Program-made: the position numbers and the translations under genes
Shown here: piece after piece, positions 17,550-28,025 of the stretch
Position numbering within the stretch: position 1 is the stretch's first letter
Layout: each line of letters starts with the position of its first letter
Source of the DNA: Muribaculaceae bacterium
GTDB lineage: Bacteria; Bacteroidota; Bacteroidia; Bacteroidales; Muribaculaceae
Reading direction: 5' to 3'
DNA: 64,000 nt
Assembly (NCBI GenBank): GCA_022509165.1
Contig: JAFLTT010000005.1
Coordinates: forward strand, 1 to 64,000
The notes under the pieces: model-generated
What the model saw: only the letters and a program-made list of their open reading frames with translations
What the model was told of the DNA's origin: nothing
Database searches by the model: none

Positions 17550-18640
17550 ATCACCCCTTTGCTTGTGGGAAGAGAATCATTATATAAATCACGTTTCACA
17601 GCAGCCTTCAGCGCTCTTGCGAAAGCCTTAAACACTCCTTCGATAAGATGATGGTTGTTTTCCCCTTTTGCTTCTATATGGAGGTTGCATCCCAAAGAGT
17701 CAGAGAGAGACTTGAAGAAATGGCGATACATCTCAGTAGGCGTGTCGCCTACATATTCACGTGTGAACGGCACATTCCAACGGAATTCCGAACGTCCTCC
17801 CAGATCTATAAGCACTTGTGCCTGTGCCTCGTCCATTGGCAGTACAAACCCATATCTTTCAATACCCCTCTTGTCACCCAAGGCTTTTTGGATAGCCTCA
17901 CCTAAGGCTATAGCTGTATCCTCCATTGTGTGATGCTCATCAACGTCAAGGTCACCTTTGCAATGTAGTTTAAGCGAAATTCCGGAATGATGAGGAATCT
18001 GACTCAACATATGGTCGAAGAAATGTAACCCGGTAGAAACGTCGCACCGGCCTTCTCCATCGAGCAATACTTCCACTTCTATCTCGGTTTCCCGTGTATT
18101 TCTCTTTACTGTGCCGCACCGCTGACTGTCTAATATCTTTTTAGCAATTTGGTGCCAATCCTGTGAAGCAAACCATGAGTCTTCCGGAGCCTCTTCCGGG
18201 GTTCCCAGGAAGATACCTTTGGCTCCTAAATTTTTGGCCAACTCTATATCTGTATGTCGATCCCCTATCACGTATGAATGTTGCAGATCGTAATCTCCCT
18301 GTAAATAAGAAGTGAGCATTGCCGTACCCGGCTTACGTGTCGGTGCATTTTCATATGGGAATGTCCGGTCGATATATTGGGCATCGAAAGTTATTCCCTC
18401 CCCTTCCAGAGTCCGGAGCATTTTATTATGAGCCGGCCAGAAAGTCTCTTCCGGGAAGGAAGATGTGCCGAGGCCATCCTGATTTGTCACCATCACCAAC
18501 TCATATCCCTTACCGGAAAGCAGTCTGAGGGCTGATATAACTCCCGGTACAAATTCAAGTTTTTCAAGGGAATCTATCTGTTCGTCAGCCGGTTCCCGGA
18601 TGATGGTCCCGTCTCGGTCGATAAAAATGGCTTTTTTCAC
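17546..18640 (-). CDS. hisB: Bifunctional histidinol-phosphatase / imidazoleglycerol-phosphate dehydratase
   Basis: This 364-residue fusion begins at a GTG. The N-terminal 165 residues are a HAD-type histidinol phosphatase ([19 protein letters not shown], and [10 protein letters not shown]). The C-terminal 195 residues are the manganese-dependent dehydratase, with [18 protein letters not shown] and the second metal motif [15 protein letters not shown]. The start overlaps the hisC stop as GTGA. It performs steps six and eight of the pathway. Confidence 0.97.
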   Translation of the reverse strand: MKKAIFIDRDGTIIREPADEQIDSLEKLEFVPGVISALRLLSGKGYELVMVTNQDGLGTSSFPEETFWPAHNKMLRTLEGEGITFDAQYIDRTFPYENAPTRKPGTAMLTSYLQGDYDLQHSYVIGDRHTDIELAKNLGAKGIFLGTPEEAPEDSWFASQDWHQIAKKILDSQRCGTVKRNTRETEIEVEVLLDGEGRCDVSTGLHFFDHMLSQIPHHSGISLKLHCKGDLDVDEHHTMEDTAIALGEAIQKALGDKRGIERYGFVLPMDEAQAQVLIDLGGRSEFRWNVPFTREYVGDTPTEMYRHFFKSLSDSLGCNLHIEAKGENNHHLIEGVFKAFARALKAAVKRDLYNDSLPTSKGVI

Positions 18641-19683
18641 TTTTTATAATTTTGTAATAAGGCAATGACCCTTCGGTTTTCATCCGGTGTACCAATGGTG
18701 AACCGTAATGTCGGGCCACATCCCCTCACACGGCTTCTATTTCTTACTATTATTCCATTGGCCACTAAATAGTCATACACCTCATCAGGTTCCGCCACCT
18801 CCACTAAAAGAAAATTTGCTTCGGAGGGATTTACTTTCCTTACCCATGTAAGTTTTTTCAACTCCCCGGCCATCCATTCTCTCTGAGAAAGCAACTCTTC
18901 AACATGATTAGTCGGAGTTTCTGTCTCAAGAAGATGAAGGATCCTTTCTTGGGTTGGTCCGTTAAGATTATAGGGATATTTCACACGATTGAACAGAGAA
19001 GCAATTTCAGGCACAGCAAATGCCATACCGCATCTCAAGCCGGCCATTCCCCAGGCTTTAGAGAAGGTGTGAAGTACTATCAGATTCGGGTGCGACTTTA
19101 TATCATGAAGCAGACTTCCTTGTGAAGAAAAATCCACATAAGCCTCATCTACAGCTACTATGCCATTGAAATTGTCGGCCAGATGAATAATTTCTTCTTT
19201 CGAGAAGGCATTTCCCGTAGGATTGTTGGGACTGCAGACCCATACTAACTTGACATTTGTCTCCTCCTTAGAAACTTTTAAAATTTCTTCAACCGGGAGA
19301 GAGAAATCTTTGCCTAAAGGAATATCCAATATCTTAATATCGTTGATGTCAGCTGCCACTCCGTATACTCCATAAGTTGGAGAGGGTATTATCACCTTAT
19401 CCTTACCGGGGGTGCAGAAAATCCTGTAAGTCAAGTCGATTGCTTCGTCACTTCCGGCTCCTCCGATAAAAATCATATCAGCAGGAACTCCCTTGATTTC
19501 ACTGATTTTTTCTTTTAGACGTCTGTGGCGAGGATCCGGATAACGGTTCACCCCATTTTCATAGGGAGATTCATTGGCATCCAGCCATACATCTATCTCT
19601 CCCCCACCGAATTCGTCACGTGCCGTGGAATAAGGTTGAAGGCGAAGGATATTAGGCCGAACATATTTGAGCGGGTCTGTCAT
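18637..19683 (-). CDS. hisC: Histidinol-phosphate aminotransferase
   Basis: This PLP enzyme of 348 residues catalyses the transamination of imidazole acetol phosphate. The PLP lysine lies in [15 protein letters not shown], and CSPNNPTGN and DEAYVDF are the cofactor-binding stretches. It overlaps both neighbours by 4 bp, so hisD, hisC, hisB and hisH are tightly coupled. Confidence 0.97.
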   Translation of the reverse strand: MTDPLKYVRPNILRLQPYSTARDEFGGGEIDVWLDANESPYENGVNRYPDPRHRRLKEKISEIKGVPADMIFIGGAGSDEAIDLTYRIFCTPGKDKVIIPSPTYGVYGVAADINDIKILDIPLGKDFSLPVEEILKVSKEETNVKLVWVCSPNNPTGNAFSKEEIIHLADNFNGIVAVDEAYVDFSSQGSLLHDIKSHPNLIVLHTFSKAWGMAGLRCGMAFAVPEIASLFNRVKYPYNLNGPTQERILHLLETETPTNHVEELLSQREWMAGELKKLTWVRKVNPSEANFLLVEVAEPDEVYDYLVANGIIVRNRSRVRGCGPTLRFTIGTPDENRRVIALLQNYKK

Positions 19684-20969
19684 TTTCCAACCCTCCTTTC
19701 TTGTAATCTCACCTCCACTGCCAATGCGTGTGCATCAAGCCCTTCAGCCTTTGCCATAGAGGTAATCGTATCACCCAGATTCTCTAAGCCTTGAGGTGTC
19801 AGTTCCTGATACGTTATCTTATGTATGAAACTGTCGATATTAACTCCACTGTAGGAGGCAGCCCATCCGGAAGTGGGCAGAGTATGATTCGTGCCTGATG
19901 CATAGTCGCCTGCACTTTCAGGTGAGAAATTACCTATAAATACACTTCCGGCCACTGATACTTCTCCGGCTATCTTCCACGGATTCTTAGCAGATATAAT
20001 CAGATGTTCGGGACCGTAGGTGTCTATGAATTCTACACAAGTATCTATTGAATCAAAAACAATGGCATGACTTTTTGAAAGAGATTTTTCAATTGAATCT
20101 GTTCGCGAAAGATGTTTCTTCAGTTCTTTCACCTCGGCTTCCACTCTCTCGGCTATTCTTTTATCGGTTGTGACCAGAATAGCTTGACTGTCGGGCCCGT
20201 GCTCCGCTTGAGAAAGTAGGTCAGCAGCAACAAACAACGGATTGGCAGTCTCATCTGCCATTACCAATACTTCGCTTGGACCGGCCGGCATGTCTATTGC
20301 CACTTTATCCGATACCTTCATCTTAGCCTTAGTGACATAGCGGTTTCCCGGACCGAATATCTTGTTTACCGGTCGGATTGATTCAGTGCCATAAGCCAGG
20401 GCACCTATGGCCTGCGCTCCCCCGACACCGTAAATTTCGGAGATGCCACAAACTGATGCTGCATAAAGAATCTCAGGAGAAATCCGGCCATTCTTGCCTC
20501 GTGGAGTACATAACACCACTTCGTTACAGCCGGCAATCCGTGCCGGCAGCCCCAACATCAGAACTGTGGAGAATAAGGGAGCCCTCCCTCCGGGAATATA
20601 TAGTCCAACCCTTTTGATGGCTACACCCTTCTGATAACAGGTGACCCCGGGCTGCACTTCTACTTTTATCTCTTTTGGTAGCTGAGCCTTATGGAACTTT
20701 TCGATATTTTCTGATGCTATCGAAATTGCTCTCTTCACTTCTTCGCTTACAAGAGAACATGCCTCCTCTATTTCTTGACGGGTAACTTTTATTGCAAGAT
20801 TTTCTACACCGTCAAATTCTCGGGCAAAATGCTTCAAGGCTGCATCACCCCTATGCTTTACCTCATTAAGAATACCGGCTACTGACTCTTCGATAACGGT
20901 ATCGTCAGGTATATTACGCCTGCATATTTCCGGCCAATCGGTTTTGGGTGGATTAACAATTATATTCAT
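19680..20969 (-). CDS. hisD: Histidinol dehydrogenase
   Basis: This 429-residue zinc enzyme oxidises histidinol to histidine in two NAD-dependent steps. PAGPSEVLVMAD and SQAEHGPDSQAI hold zinc and substrate ligands, and YGPEHL holds the catalytic base region. The C-terminal stretch SGTNHTLPTSG is also conserved. It starts 6 bp after the hisG stop. Confidence 0.97.
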   Translation of the reverse strand: MNIIVNPPKTDWPEICRRNIPDDTVIEESVAGILNEVKHRGDAALKHFAREFDGVENLAIKVTRQEIEEACSLVSEEVKRAISIASENIEKFHKAQLPKEIKVEVQPGVTCYQKGVAIKRVGLYIPGGRAPLFSTVLMLGLPARIAGCNEVVLCTPRGKNGRISPEILYAASVCGISEIYGVGGAQAIGALAYGTESIRPVNKIFGPGNRYVTKAKMKVSDKVAIDMPAGPSEVLVMADETANPLFVAADLLSQAEHGPDSQAILVTTDKRIAERVEAEVKELKKHLSRTDSIEKSLSKSHAIVFDSIDTCVEFIDTYGPEHLIISAKNPWKIAGEVSVAGSVFIGNFSPESAGDYASGTNHTLPTSGWAASYSGVNIDSFIHKITYQELTPQGLENLGDTITSMAKAEGLDAHALAVEVRLQERRVGK

Positions 20970-20975
20970 AATGCA

Positions 20976-21827
20976 TCAGCGTATTATGTTTTCAAGGTCC
21001 AGTACCAGGATATCCTCTGCGCCTATCTCTTTCATTTTTTCTATCTTATCCCACAATTCATTTTCATGAATCACGACTTGAAGAGCATGCCAGCCCTCAC
21101 GTGCCAATGGAATCAGGGTGGGGCCTTTCATGCCCGGCATTAGAGAAACTGCTGCCTCTAAAGCGACGGAAGGAATATTCATCAATACATATTTAAATCC
21201 GCGGCTCTCTTTTATAGATCGGAACCTTAAGAGAAGTTTCTTAAGAAGTTCTTCGTTTTCTTCGCTCAATACTTTAGTGGAAATCAACACTGCCTCAGAT
21301 TTAAAGACTTTTTCCACTTCCACCAGTCCATTCTGTACAAGGGTACCACCGGTAGATACTATATCGAAGATCGCATCTGCCATTCCCACTGCCGGTGCTA
21401 CTTCTACAGAACCCGCGATTTTCTGAATCCGGGCCTTTATGCCATTTGCGGTGAAAAATTTAGTGAGGATACCGGGATATGATGTGGCCACTCTTTTACC
21501 GTTAAACCATTGCAATCCATAATAACCCGTGTTCTTGGGCACAGCCAGGGATATATGGCACCCTCCGAAACCTAAAGGCATCACTTCTCTTACATCTTGG
21601 GCCGATTCCGCCACTTCATTCTGACCAACGATACCGAGGTGAGCTACGCCCATGGCCACAGCCTGTGGAATATCGTCGTCACGGAGATATAATACTTCCA
21701 ACGGAAATCCATTAGCCATAGCTGTGAGCGAACGCGATGCTCCACTCACTGAAATGCCGGCCGCTGAAAGAAGTTCCATGCTCTTGTCATTTAACCGACC
21801 CTTAGACTGGATTGCTATCTTTATCAT
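20976..21827 (-). CDS. hisG: ATP phosphoribosyltransferase, long form
   Basis: This enzyme starts histidine synthesis by joining ATP and PRPP. At 283 residues it is the long, hexameric form with a C-terminal ACT-like regulatory domain (from about residue 205) for histidine feedback, and it needs no HisZ. IKIAIQSKGRL opens the protein, and DAIFDIVSTGGTL is the PRPP-binding loop. A minus-strand TAAATTTG at 21848-21855, 20 bp upstream, is the likely -7 box; its -33 partner is weak. I saw no histidine-rich leader peptide or attenuator. Confidence 0.97.
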   Translation of the reverse strand: MIKIAIQSKGRLNDKSMELLSAAGISVSGASRSLTAMANGFPLEVLYLRDDDIPQAVAMGVAHLGIVGQNEVAESAQDVREVMPLGFGGCHISLAVPKNTGYYGLQWFNGKRVATSYPGILTKFFTANGIKARIQKIAGSVEVAPAVGMADAIFDIVSTGGTLVQNGLVEVEKVFKSEAVLISTKVLSEENEELLKKLLLRFRSIKESRGFKYVLMNIPSVALEAAVSLMPGMKGPTLIPLAREGWHALQVVIHENELWDKIEKMKEIGAEDILVLDLENIIR

Positions 21828-21980
21828 TTATATTTGAATTGATTATGCAAATTTACAAAAGTTTTATGAAATGTTGTAAAACATATCTTTTTAACGCTTT
21901 TTAGGCCATATATAAATCACACAAATCCAATGTAGCGCTAAAGGTTTTAGGTTTATTACTTTTTAAATTAATTTTGCAAT

Positions 21981-22604
21981 ATGACATCACCTTTCGTCAT
22001 AGTGATTGGACGCCAGTTTGGCAGCGGAGGACGCACTATAGGCAATATAGTGTCGCGGCGTTTAGGTATCAACTATTACGACACCGAGATACTTAAACGT
22101 GCAGCCCAAAAAGAGGGCTTGGACCCCGACATGCTCAGCCGGCATGAGGAGAAAAAACCTTCGATACTGAAGGCATTGCTCCAGGGTGCCTATGGTATTC
22201 CCGACAATTTCCATACTGTGCCTATTTCGGGAGAAAGAGTTTACCGGATCCAAAGCAAAATCATTAAAGAGATTGGTGAAAGAGAAAGCTGTGTGATAGT
22301 GGGTCGTAATGCGGATTTTGTTTTGCGCGACCATCCGAGACTACTGAGCGTGTTCTTACATTCTCCTCTGAGCAACCGGGTGGAACGTATCATGAGCCGT
22401 AAAGAGGCTTCCACTCGTGATGAAGCCGAGGAGATGGCACGATGGCACGATCGTAGAAGGGAGTCATATTACAATTTTTACACAGGTGAGAAGAAATGGG
22501 GAGTGGCTTCAACCTATCATCTGTGTCTCGATACTTCTTTGCTTACAAATGAAAAAGTGGCCGACATTATCATTGAGATGGCGAAGGAAAAATTTAATAT
22601 TTAA
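21981..22604 (+). CDS. Cytidylate kinase-like protein
   Basis: This protein has 207 residues and the nucleotide-binding loop GRQFGSGGRTIG at the N-terminus, as in the cytidylate kinase-like family (PF13189) common in Bacteroidetes and Firmicutes. RMSRKEASTRDEAEEM resembles the LID region, and CVIVGRNADFVL fits the central strand. It probably phosphorylates a nucleotide, but is not the main Cmk. A TAATTTTG box at 21969-21976 lies only 4 bp before the ATG, so the mRNA may have almost no leader. It is divergent from hisG. Confidence 0.8.
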   Translation: MTSPFVIVIGRQFGSGGRTIGNIVSRRLGINYYDTEILKRAAQKEGLDPDMLSRHEEKKPSILKALLQGAYGIPDNFHTVPISGERVYRIQSKIIKEIGERESCVIVGRNADFVLRDHPRLLSVFLHSPLSNRVERIMSRKEASTRDEAEEMARWHDRRRESYYNFYTGEKKWGVASTYHLCLDTSLLTNEKVADIIIEMAKEKFNI

Positions 22605-22623
22605 CTGAAAAATTTAGCTATAC

Positions 22624-22993
22624 AGGCAGAAACGAGGTCTGTCGCTCCGCTTTTGATGGCGGGGAGGAAAGTCCGGGCAACAATGGGCAGACATGCTTTT
22701 TAACGGAAAGCCGGCGGCGACGTCGGGGTAAAGGTGACAGAAAACAACCGCCTGAGAGTCTTTCAGGCTCCGGGTAAGGGTGAAAAGGTGGAGTAAGAGC
22801 CCACCGGATTCTTTGGTGACAAAGGATGCCGCACCACCCATGTGTTGCAAGGCCAAATATACCGGCTGATGAAGATGGCCCGTCTTCCGCCGGGGGGTAG
22901 GCTGCTGGAACTGGCAGGCAACTGTCAAGTCAAGATAAATGACAGACACCGACTTTATGTCGGTACATAACCCGGCTTATATCGTTTCTGCCT
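22624..22993 (+). ncRNA. rnpB: RNase P RNA, bacterial type A
   Basis: The ends pair over 12 bp (aggcagaaacga at 22624 with tcgtttctgcct ending 22993) to form P1. In between are the diagnostic gaggaaagtccgggc, acagaaaacaaccgcc, ggtggagtaagagcccacc and, near the 3' end, acataacccggctta. The length of 370 nt fits the ribozyme that trims tRNA 5' ends. It begins 20 bp after the kinase-like gene, and a hairpin terminator follows at 23005. Confidence 0.95.
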
Positions 22994-23004
22994 TTTCCTT
23001 AGAG

Positions 23005-23044
23005 GGGTGAGTCAAAATCTATATTTTCGGCTCACCCTTTTTTG
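23005..23044 (+). terminator. Terminator of rnpB
   Basis: The arms gggtgagtc (23005-23013) and ggctcaccc (23029-23037) pair over nine bases with an inner A/T stem, followed by seven Ts. The stem almost repeats that of the hairpin at 215-247. Confidence 0.85.
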
Positions 23045-23186
23045 TCTATAAATGTGCTTGTTGCAAGAAGCTGAGGATGAGGTCGAGAACTTTTTATTTT
23101 TTAATTTTTTTATTGAATTTTACAATCCAAGAGGCTATATCTGAAGGTTTTTATATCTATCCTTCAAAGAAATGAAGGAAGTTTTT

Positions 23187-23194
23187 TACCTTTG
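23187..23194 (+). promoter_or_regulatory. -7 box of the BrkB/YihY gene
   Basis: TACCTTTG at 23187-23194 predicts a start near 23200. This rules out the TTG at 23203 as a likely start codon and supports the ATG at 23242 with a 40-nt leader. Confidence 0.5.
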
Positions 23195-23241
23195 TAATCT
23201 AATTGAAACCCAAAGCGGTTGTTGATTCCGTAGATTCCACT

Positions 23242-24621
23242 ATGACTCAGAAAAAAGATGAGAGCAAGAAGGGCTTTATCACAAAAGTAAAAGCCTGGTT
23301 TGAATACATGGCAGGAGGGGTATGGAACGATACCAGCACAAAGACCAGAGTCAAGGTTGCTAAGGTAGTAAATTTGTCTTTCCGATCCTTCATGGACCGT
23401 GACCTCCAGACCAAATCCATGGCTCTGACCTTCTCTACAGTGCTGGCAATTGTACCGGCCTTTGCCATGCTGTTCGCCATAGGACGTGGATTCGGCTTTC
23501 AGAATTTGCTGGAGGAACAACTCTTCATGAATTTCCCGGCGCAGAAAAGTTTCATCACATTCGCTCTCAAATTCGTAGATTCCTACCTAACGGAAGCTTC
23601 CCAAGGAGTGTTTGTGGGGGTAGGTTTAATTTTCCTACTTTACACGATGGTGTCTCTGCTTTCTGATATCGAGACTTCTTTCAATCAGATTTGGGATATA
23701 AAGAGGGACCGCTCAATTTATCAGAAAATCACCGACTATATTGCCATATGTCTCCTGGTGCCTGTGATGATGATCTGTGCTTCCGGAGTAAGCATTTTCA
23801 TGTCGTCTACTTTACAATCTAACACCCATTTCGCTTTTCTTACTCCATTGGTGAATGTTGGACTTGAGGCCTCACCTTTTATTCTCGCTTTTCTTGCCTT
23901 TTCCATTTCACTATGCCTCATTCCCCACACCAGGGTTAAATTCAAATATGCCGCCACAGCCGGAGCCATCTGTGCCATTATCTTTCAGATACTACAGATG
24001 CTTTTTCTTAGCGGCCAGCTTTACGTATCTAAATACAATGCCATATACGGATCGTTCTCTTTCCTGCCACTGCTTCTGATATGGCTTCAGCTGTCGTGGC
24101 TTATTCTTTTATTTGGTTGTGTACTCACCTATTCCATGCAGAATGTGTTTGCATTCAATTTCCTGGACAATTCCGTGCCACCTTCCCGGAGCCTTGAGAC
24201 AAAGGTGATGCTTATAATAATGGCAGTGGTGTCTAAAAGATTTCATGCAGAAGAAGACACCCTGAGTATTCAGGAGATAAGCATAATGTATAATCTACCC
24301 ATAAGGATGGTTAACCGCTTGTGTGAAAAGCTGAAGAAAGCCGGGCTGGTCAACATGGTCATGAAGGATGAATACAACATGGGAGTGGCACCGGCTGTAG
24401 ATACCGATGAACTCACTGTGGGCAACATTTTCAAGAAAATAGAAAACGAAGGAAATGCAAACTTTATACCTCGTTTCAATGTTATCTATGCAAAGACCAT
24501 CCGTTGTCTCGACGAATGGTTTGCCACGTGTTATAAAGATTTGGATAAAATACCCTTAAAAGAAATACCATTGCCTGAAAATACCAATTCTGAAGAAATA
24601 ATTGTTGCAAAATCTGATTAA
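23242..24621 (+). CDS. YihY/BrkB family membrane protein
   Basis: This protein has 459 residues from the ATG at 23242; an upstream in-frame TTG is rejected on promoter position. After a cytoplasmic lead it has six predicted membrane helices between about residues 60 and 315, the YihY/BrkB pattern (SMALTFSTVLAIVPAFAML; LIWLQLSWLILLFGCVLTY). The last 130 residues contain a winged-helix-like segment (LSIQEISIMYNLPIRMVNRLCEKLKKAGLV), a tail usual in Bacteroidetes members. The family was once called ribonuclease BN in error, and its true role is unsettled. It stands alone after rnpB. Confidence 0.85.
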   Translation: MTQKKDESKKGFITKVKAWFEYMAGGVWNDTSTKTRVKVAKVVNLSFRSFMDRDLQTKSMALTFSTVLAIVPAFAMLFAIGRGFGFQNLLEEQLFMNFPAQKSFITFALKFVDSYLTEASQGVFVGVGLIFLLYTMVSLLSDIETSFNQIWDIKRDRSIYQKITDYIAICLLVPVMMICASGVSIFMSSTLQSNTHFAFLTPLVNVGLEASPFILAFLAFSISLCLIPHTRVKFKYAATAGAICAIIFQILQMLFLSGQLYVSKYNAIYGSFSFLPLLLIWLQLSWLILLFGCVLTYSMQNVFAFNFLDNSVPPSRSLETKVMLIIMAVVSKRFHAEEDTLSIQEISIMYNLPIRMVNRLCEKLKKAGLVNMVMKDEYNMGVAPAVDTDELTVGNIFKKIENEGNANFIPRFNVIYAKTIRCLDEWFATCYKDLDKIPLKEIPLPENTNSEEIIVAKSD

Positions 24622-24665
24622 TTTGTTGCATTTCTTTATTTGTGACAGAACATGCATCAAATTAG

Positions 24666-24697
24666 ATTGTGAAAGTTAATATTTCACCTTACCTTTG
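24666..24697 (+). promoter_or_regulatory. Promoter of the glycogen operon
   Basis: ATTG, 20 bases, then TACCTTTG (24690-24697) fits the Bacteroidetes consensus. The expected start is near 24703, giving a leader of about 50 nt before the ATG at 24754. Confidence 0.55.
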
Positions 24698-24753
24698 AAA
24701 TCCTAAAGGATAAAGTAACAACTCACCATAAAAAACTTAAAATACAACAATAT

Positions 24754-26727
24754 ATGAGTTATCTGAAATTCGACAAGAGTCTCATGATTAATCTGGAACA
24801 GAGCCTGCCGAAGGAGATGCTACGCACCAATAAGAGCGGTGCGTATCATTGCACCACAATCGTGGGCTGCAATACCAGGAAACAACATGGGCTTTTAGTC
24901 ATACCAATACCCGAAATGGACGACAAAGCCCATGTGTTGCTTTCGAGCCTTGATGAAACCGTGATACAGCACGGAGCACCTTTCAACCTCGGTCTGCATC
25001 AGTATGGGGAAGGAATATTCAGTCCGAATGGGCATAAGTATATCCGTCAGTTTGACTGTGAGTCAGTACCTACCATGACCTTCAGAGTGGGTGGTGTGAT
25101 ACTTACTAAAGAGAAAGTGTTCATCTCTCATGAAAACCGCATTCTCATCAAATATACCCTGGTAGAAGCACATTCTCCCACAACCTTGCAGTTCAGGCCA
25201 TTTCTTGCTTTCCGAAATGCCAACGATCTTGTAATGGAAAATTCTGCCATCAACACCGAGGTGCTTCCGGTGAAAAACGGTATCTCAACCTGTCTTTACG
25301 ACGGGTATCCCAATCTGTACATGCAATTCTCAAAGGAACCGGAATGGGTGAATGACGGACATTGGTACAAAGGGATAGAGTACTACAAAGATAAAGTTCG
25401 CGGTATCCCCTATAAAGAAGATCTATGGGTGCCGGGTTATTTCCAGCTGCCGATCAAGAAAGGTGAAAGCATTATTTTCTCTGCATCAACTTTTGAGGCT
25501 GACCCTGAAAAATTTGCTGCTACTTACGAAGAGGAGCTTAAAGTACGCACCTGCCGCACAAGTTTCTACAACTGTCTGAAAAATTCGGCAAAACAGTTCT
25601 ATCTCAAGAAACCCGACGGAATGTATATTATGGCCGGGTATCCTTGGTATAATGTAAGGGCTCGCGACGAACTGATGGCACTGCCCGGATGTACTCTTGC
25701 AATAGACCATAAGGAAGATTATGAAGTAATAATGGAGACCTTCCTTAAGGCTCTGACCCAGTATCTTCTCACCGGACAAAAAGATAAGACTATTGGTGAA
25801 ATAGACCTGCCTGACATACCATTATGGACCATTTGGGCTCTCCAGCAATATCGTCGCAACTTCGGAATTGCCGCTTGTCGCGACAAGTATGGGGAGACAG
25901 TGAAATGGCTTGTGGATGTTATCAGAGACGGGAAAGTACCGGGACTGTGGCTAAACGACAATGGTCTGGTAAGTGCTGACGGATCTGACAAACCGGTAAC
26001 CTGGATGTCGGCTTCAATCGATGGAAAACCCATTATACCAAGGACTGGTTATATTCTGGAATTCAATGCATTATGGTATAATGCTCTGATGTTCTTAAAT
26101 TCTCTATATGAAGGAACTCAGGGTATGGATGACTATCTGAGTGCACTCAATGAACTTGCCGGTAAAGTGAAAGAGTCGTTCATTTCCACTTTCCTCAACG
26201 ACTTTGGATATCTCTATGATTATGTAAATGGCACTTATACCGACCTTGAGGTAAGACCTAACCTGGCTATCGCTATTGGAATGGAGTATTCTCCGCTCGA
26301 CCGTCGTCAGAGAAAGAAAGTACTCGACCTGGTGACCCGGGAACTGCTGACACCTAAAGGACTGCGTTCTCTTAGTCCTAAAAGTTATGCTTATAGACCG
26401 AACTATGTGGGAGGCCCCACTGAAAGAGAACTTGCCGTGCATCAGGGCCCGGCACGTCCATGGCTGTTCGGATTCTATGCCGACGCTTATTTTAAAGTGT
26501 TTGGAGTGAGCGGAGTAGGCTTCATAGAAAGAATGCTCATCGGATATGAAGATGAAATGACAGAAGGTTGCATAGGTTCTCTTTCTGAAATGTATGATGG
26601 AAACCCGCCTTACACAGGCCGCGGTGCTGTGAGCACAGCTAAAAATGTGGGCGAAATACTCAGGACCTTACGCAATGTGAAAGAACTCAATAAGTTACAA
26701 ACCTTAGATACCGAAGAATCCCAATGA
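24754..26727 (+). CDS. Glycogen debranching enzyme (amylo-alpha-1,6-glucosidase family)
   Basis: This cytoplasmic protein of 657 residues has a bacterial GDE N-terminal sandwich domain (from NKSGAYHCTTIVGCNTRKQHGLLV) and an alpha/alpha barrel like GH133 (YPWYNVRARDELMALPG; GPARPWLFGFYADAY). It cleaves the alpha-1,6 branch residues of glycogen. It is the first of three co-directional genes and overlaps the glycosyltransferase gene by ATGA. There is no signal peptide, so the substrate is internal glycogen rather than dietary starch. Confidence 0.9.
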   Translation: MSYLKFDKSLMINLEQSLPKEMLRTNKSGAYHCTTIVGCNTRKQHGLLVIPIPEMDDKAHVLLSSLDETVIQHGAPFNLGLHQYGEGIFSPNGHKYIRQFDCESVPTMTFRVGGVILTKEKVFISHENRILIKYTLVEAHSPTTLQFRPFLAFRNANDLVMENSAINTEVLPVKNGISTCLYDGYPNLYMQFSKEPEWVNDGHWYKGIEYYKDKVRGIPYKEDLWVPGYFQLPIKKGESIIFSASTFEADPEKFAATYEEELKVRTCRTSFYNCLKNSAKQFYLKKPDGMYIMAGYPWYNVRARDELMALPGCTLAIDHKEDYEVIMETFLKALTQYLLTGQKDKTIGEIDLPDIPLWTIWALQQYRRNFGIAACRDKYGETVKWLVDVIRDGKVPGLWLNDNGLVSADGSDKPVTWMSASIDGKPIIPRTGYILEFNALWYNALMFLNSLYEGTQGMDDYLSALNELAGKVKESFISTFLNDFGYLYDYVNGTYTDLEVRPNLAIAIGMEYSPLDRRQRKKVLDLVTRELLTPKGLRSLSPKSYAYRPNYVGGPTERELAVHQGPARPWLFGFYADAYFKVFGVSGVGFIERMLIGYEDEMTEGCIGSLSEMYDGNPPYTGRGAVSTAKNVGEILRTLRNVKELNKLQTLDTEESQ

Positions 26728-27989
26728 AAGCACTAATGTTTGGATGGGAGTTTCCTCCTCATATCCTTGGAGGACTCGGCACTGCAAGTTATGGCCTTAC
26801 CAAGGGTATGCATGCCAATGGAAATATGGATATCACTTTCGTGATTCCGAAACCCTGGGGTGATGAAGAAAAGGATTTCGCAACTATTATAGGTGCAAAT
26901 TGCACTCCGATAGCGTGGCGCGAAGTGAGCCGGGAATACGTACAGGAACGTATAGGCAAATTTATGGATCCTCAGTTATATTTTGACTTGCGCGACCATA
27001 TTTACGCCGATTTCAATTATATGCACCTGAATGATTTGGGTTGCATAGAGTTCTCCGGCAGATATCCCGATAATCTCATCGAAGAAATAAATAATTATTC
27101 AATTGTGGCCGGTGTGATTGCAAGGACTGTGCCTTGCGACGTAATCCACTCACACGACTGGCTGACTTATCCTGCCGGCATACACGCTAAGAATGTCACA
27201 GGTAAACCTTTGGTTATCCACGTACACGCCACTGACTTCGACCGTAGCCGCGGCAACGTAAATCCCACTGTGTTTGCAATTGAAAAAGATGGTATGGAGA
27301 ATGCCGACCATATCATCACAGTGTCTAACCTCACCCGCAAAACTGTAATTGAAAAATACGGTATGCCACCTGAGAAAGTTACCACTGTACACAACGCTGT
27401 GATACCTCTCGATAAAGAACTTCTTGATCTTAAAAGAAGGACTCATGGTGAGAAGGTGGTGACCTTCCTTGGTAGGATTACCATGCAGAAGGGTCCGGAA
27501 TATTTCGTGGAGGCTGCAGCCAAGGTGCTTAAAAAGAATAAGAACGTGAGATTCGTCATGGCCGGAAGCGGCGATATGATGGATGATATGATCAAACTTG
27601 CTGCAAAACGTGGTATAGCCGACAGATTCCATTTCCCGGGATTCCAAAGAGGTAAAGAAGTATATGAGATGCTCCGCGATAGCGATGTATATATCATGCC
27701 TTCTGTGTCTGAGCCTTTCGGTATTTCACCCCTTGAAGCTATGGAAATGGGTGTGCCATCTATTATCTCTAAACAGAGTGGTTGCGCTGAAATTCTCGAT
27801 AATGTAATCAAGACTGACTACTGGGACATTGATGCAATGGCCGATGCCATACATTCTATCATTACCAATAAGGCGCTTTATAACACTCTGCGCGACAAAG
27901 GTATTGAAGAGATTCACGGCATTACTTGGGAGAAAGCCGGCAAGAAGGTAATTGATATCTATGAAAAGGTGATTGCCGACAGAAAATAA
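26724..27989 (+). CDS. GT4-type glycosyltransferase, probable glycogen synthase
   Basis: This protein has 421 residues. It opens MKALMFGWEFPPHILGGLGTAS, where GGLG is the sugar-nucleotide loop, and has the C-terminal GT-B signature PSVSEPFGISPLEAMEMG with the Glu pair. VIHSHDWLTYPAG marks the acceptor side. In Bacteroidetes this family replaces the usual GlgA and lies between the GDE and GH57 genes, so it probably extends glycogen. The donor sugar (UDP- or ADP-glucose) cannot be read from sequence. Confidence 0.87.
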   Translation: MKALMFGWEFPPHILGGLGTASYGLTKGMHANGNMDITFVIPKPWGDEEKDFATIIGANCTPIAWREVSREYVQERIGKFMDPQLYFDLRDHIYADFNYMHLNDLGCIEFSGRYPDNLIEEINNYSIVAGVIARTVPCDVIHSHDWLTYPAGIHAKNVTGKPLVIHVHATDFDRSRGNVNPTVFAIEKDGMENADHIITVSNLTRKTVIEKYGMPPEKVTTVHNAVIPLDKELLDLKRRTHGEKVVTFLGRITMQKGPEYFVEAAAKVLKKNKNVRFVMAGSGDMMDDMIKLAAKRGIADRFHFPGFQRGKEVYEMLRDSDVYIMPSVSEPFGISPLEAMEMGVPSIISKQSGCAEILDNVIKTDYWDIDAMADAIHSIITNKALYNTLRDKGIEEIHGITWEKAGKKVIDIYEKVIADRK

Positions 27990-28025
27990 CGGTAACAATA
28001 GTAATCTAAAAACAAATTTACATAT

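Noticed and set aside
21828-21980. Histidine attenuator upstream of hisG
   Set aside because: No His-rich leader peptide or terminator/antiterminator pair is visible on the minus strand.
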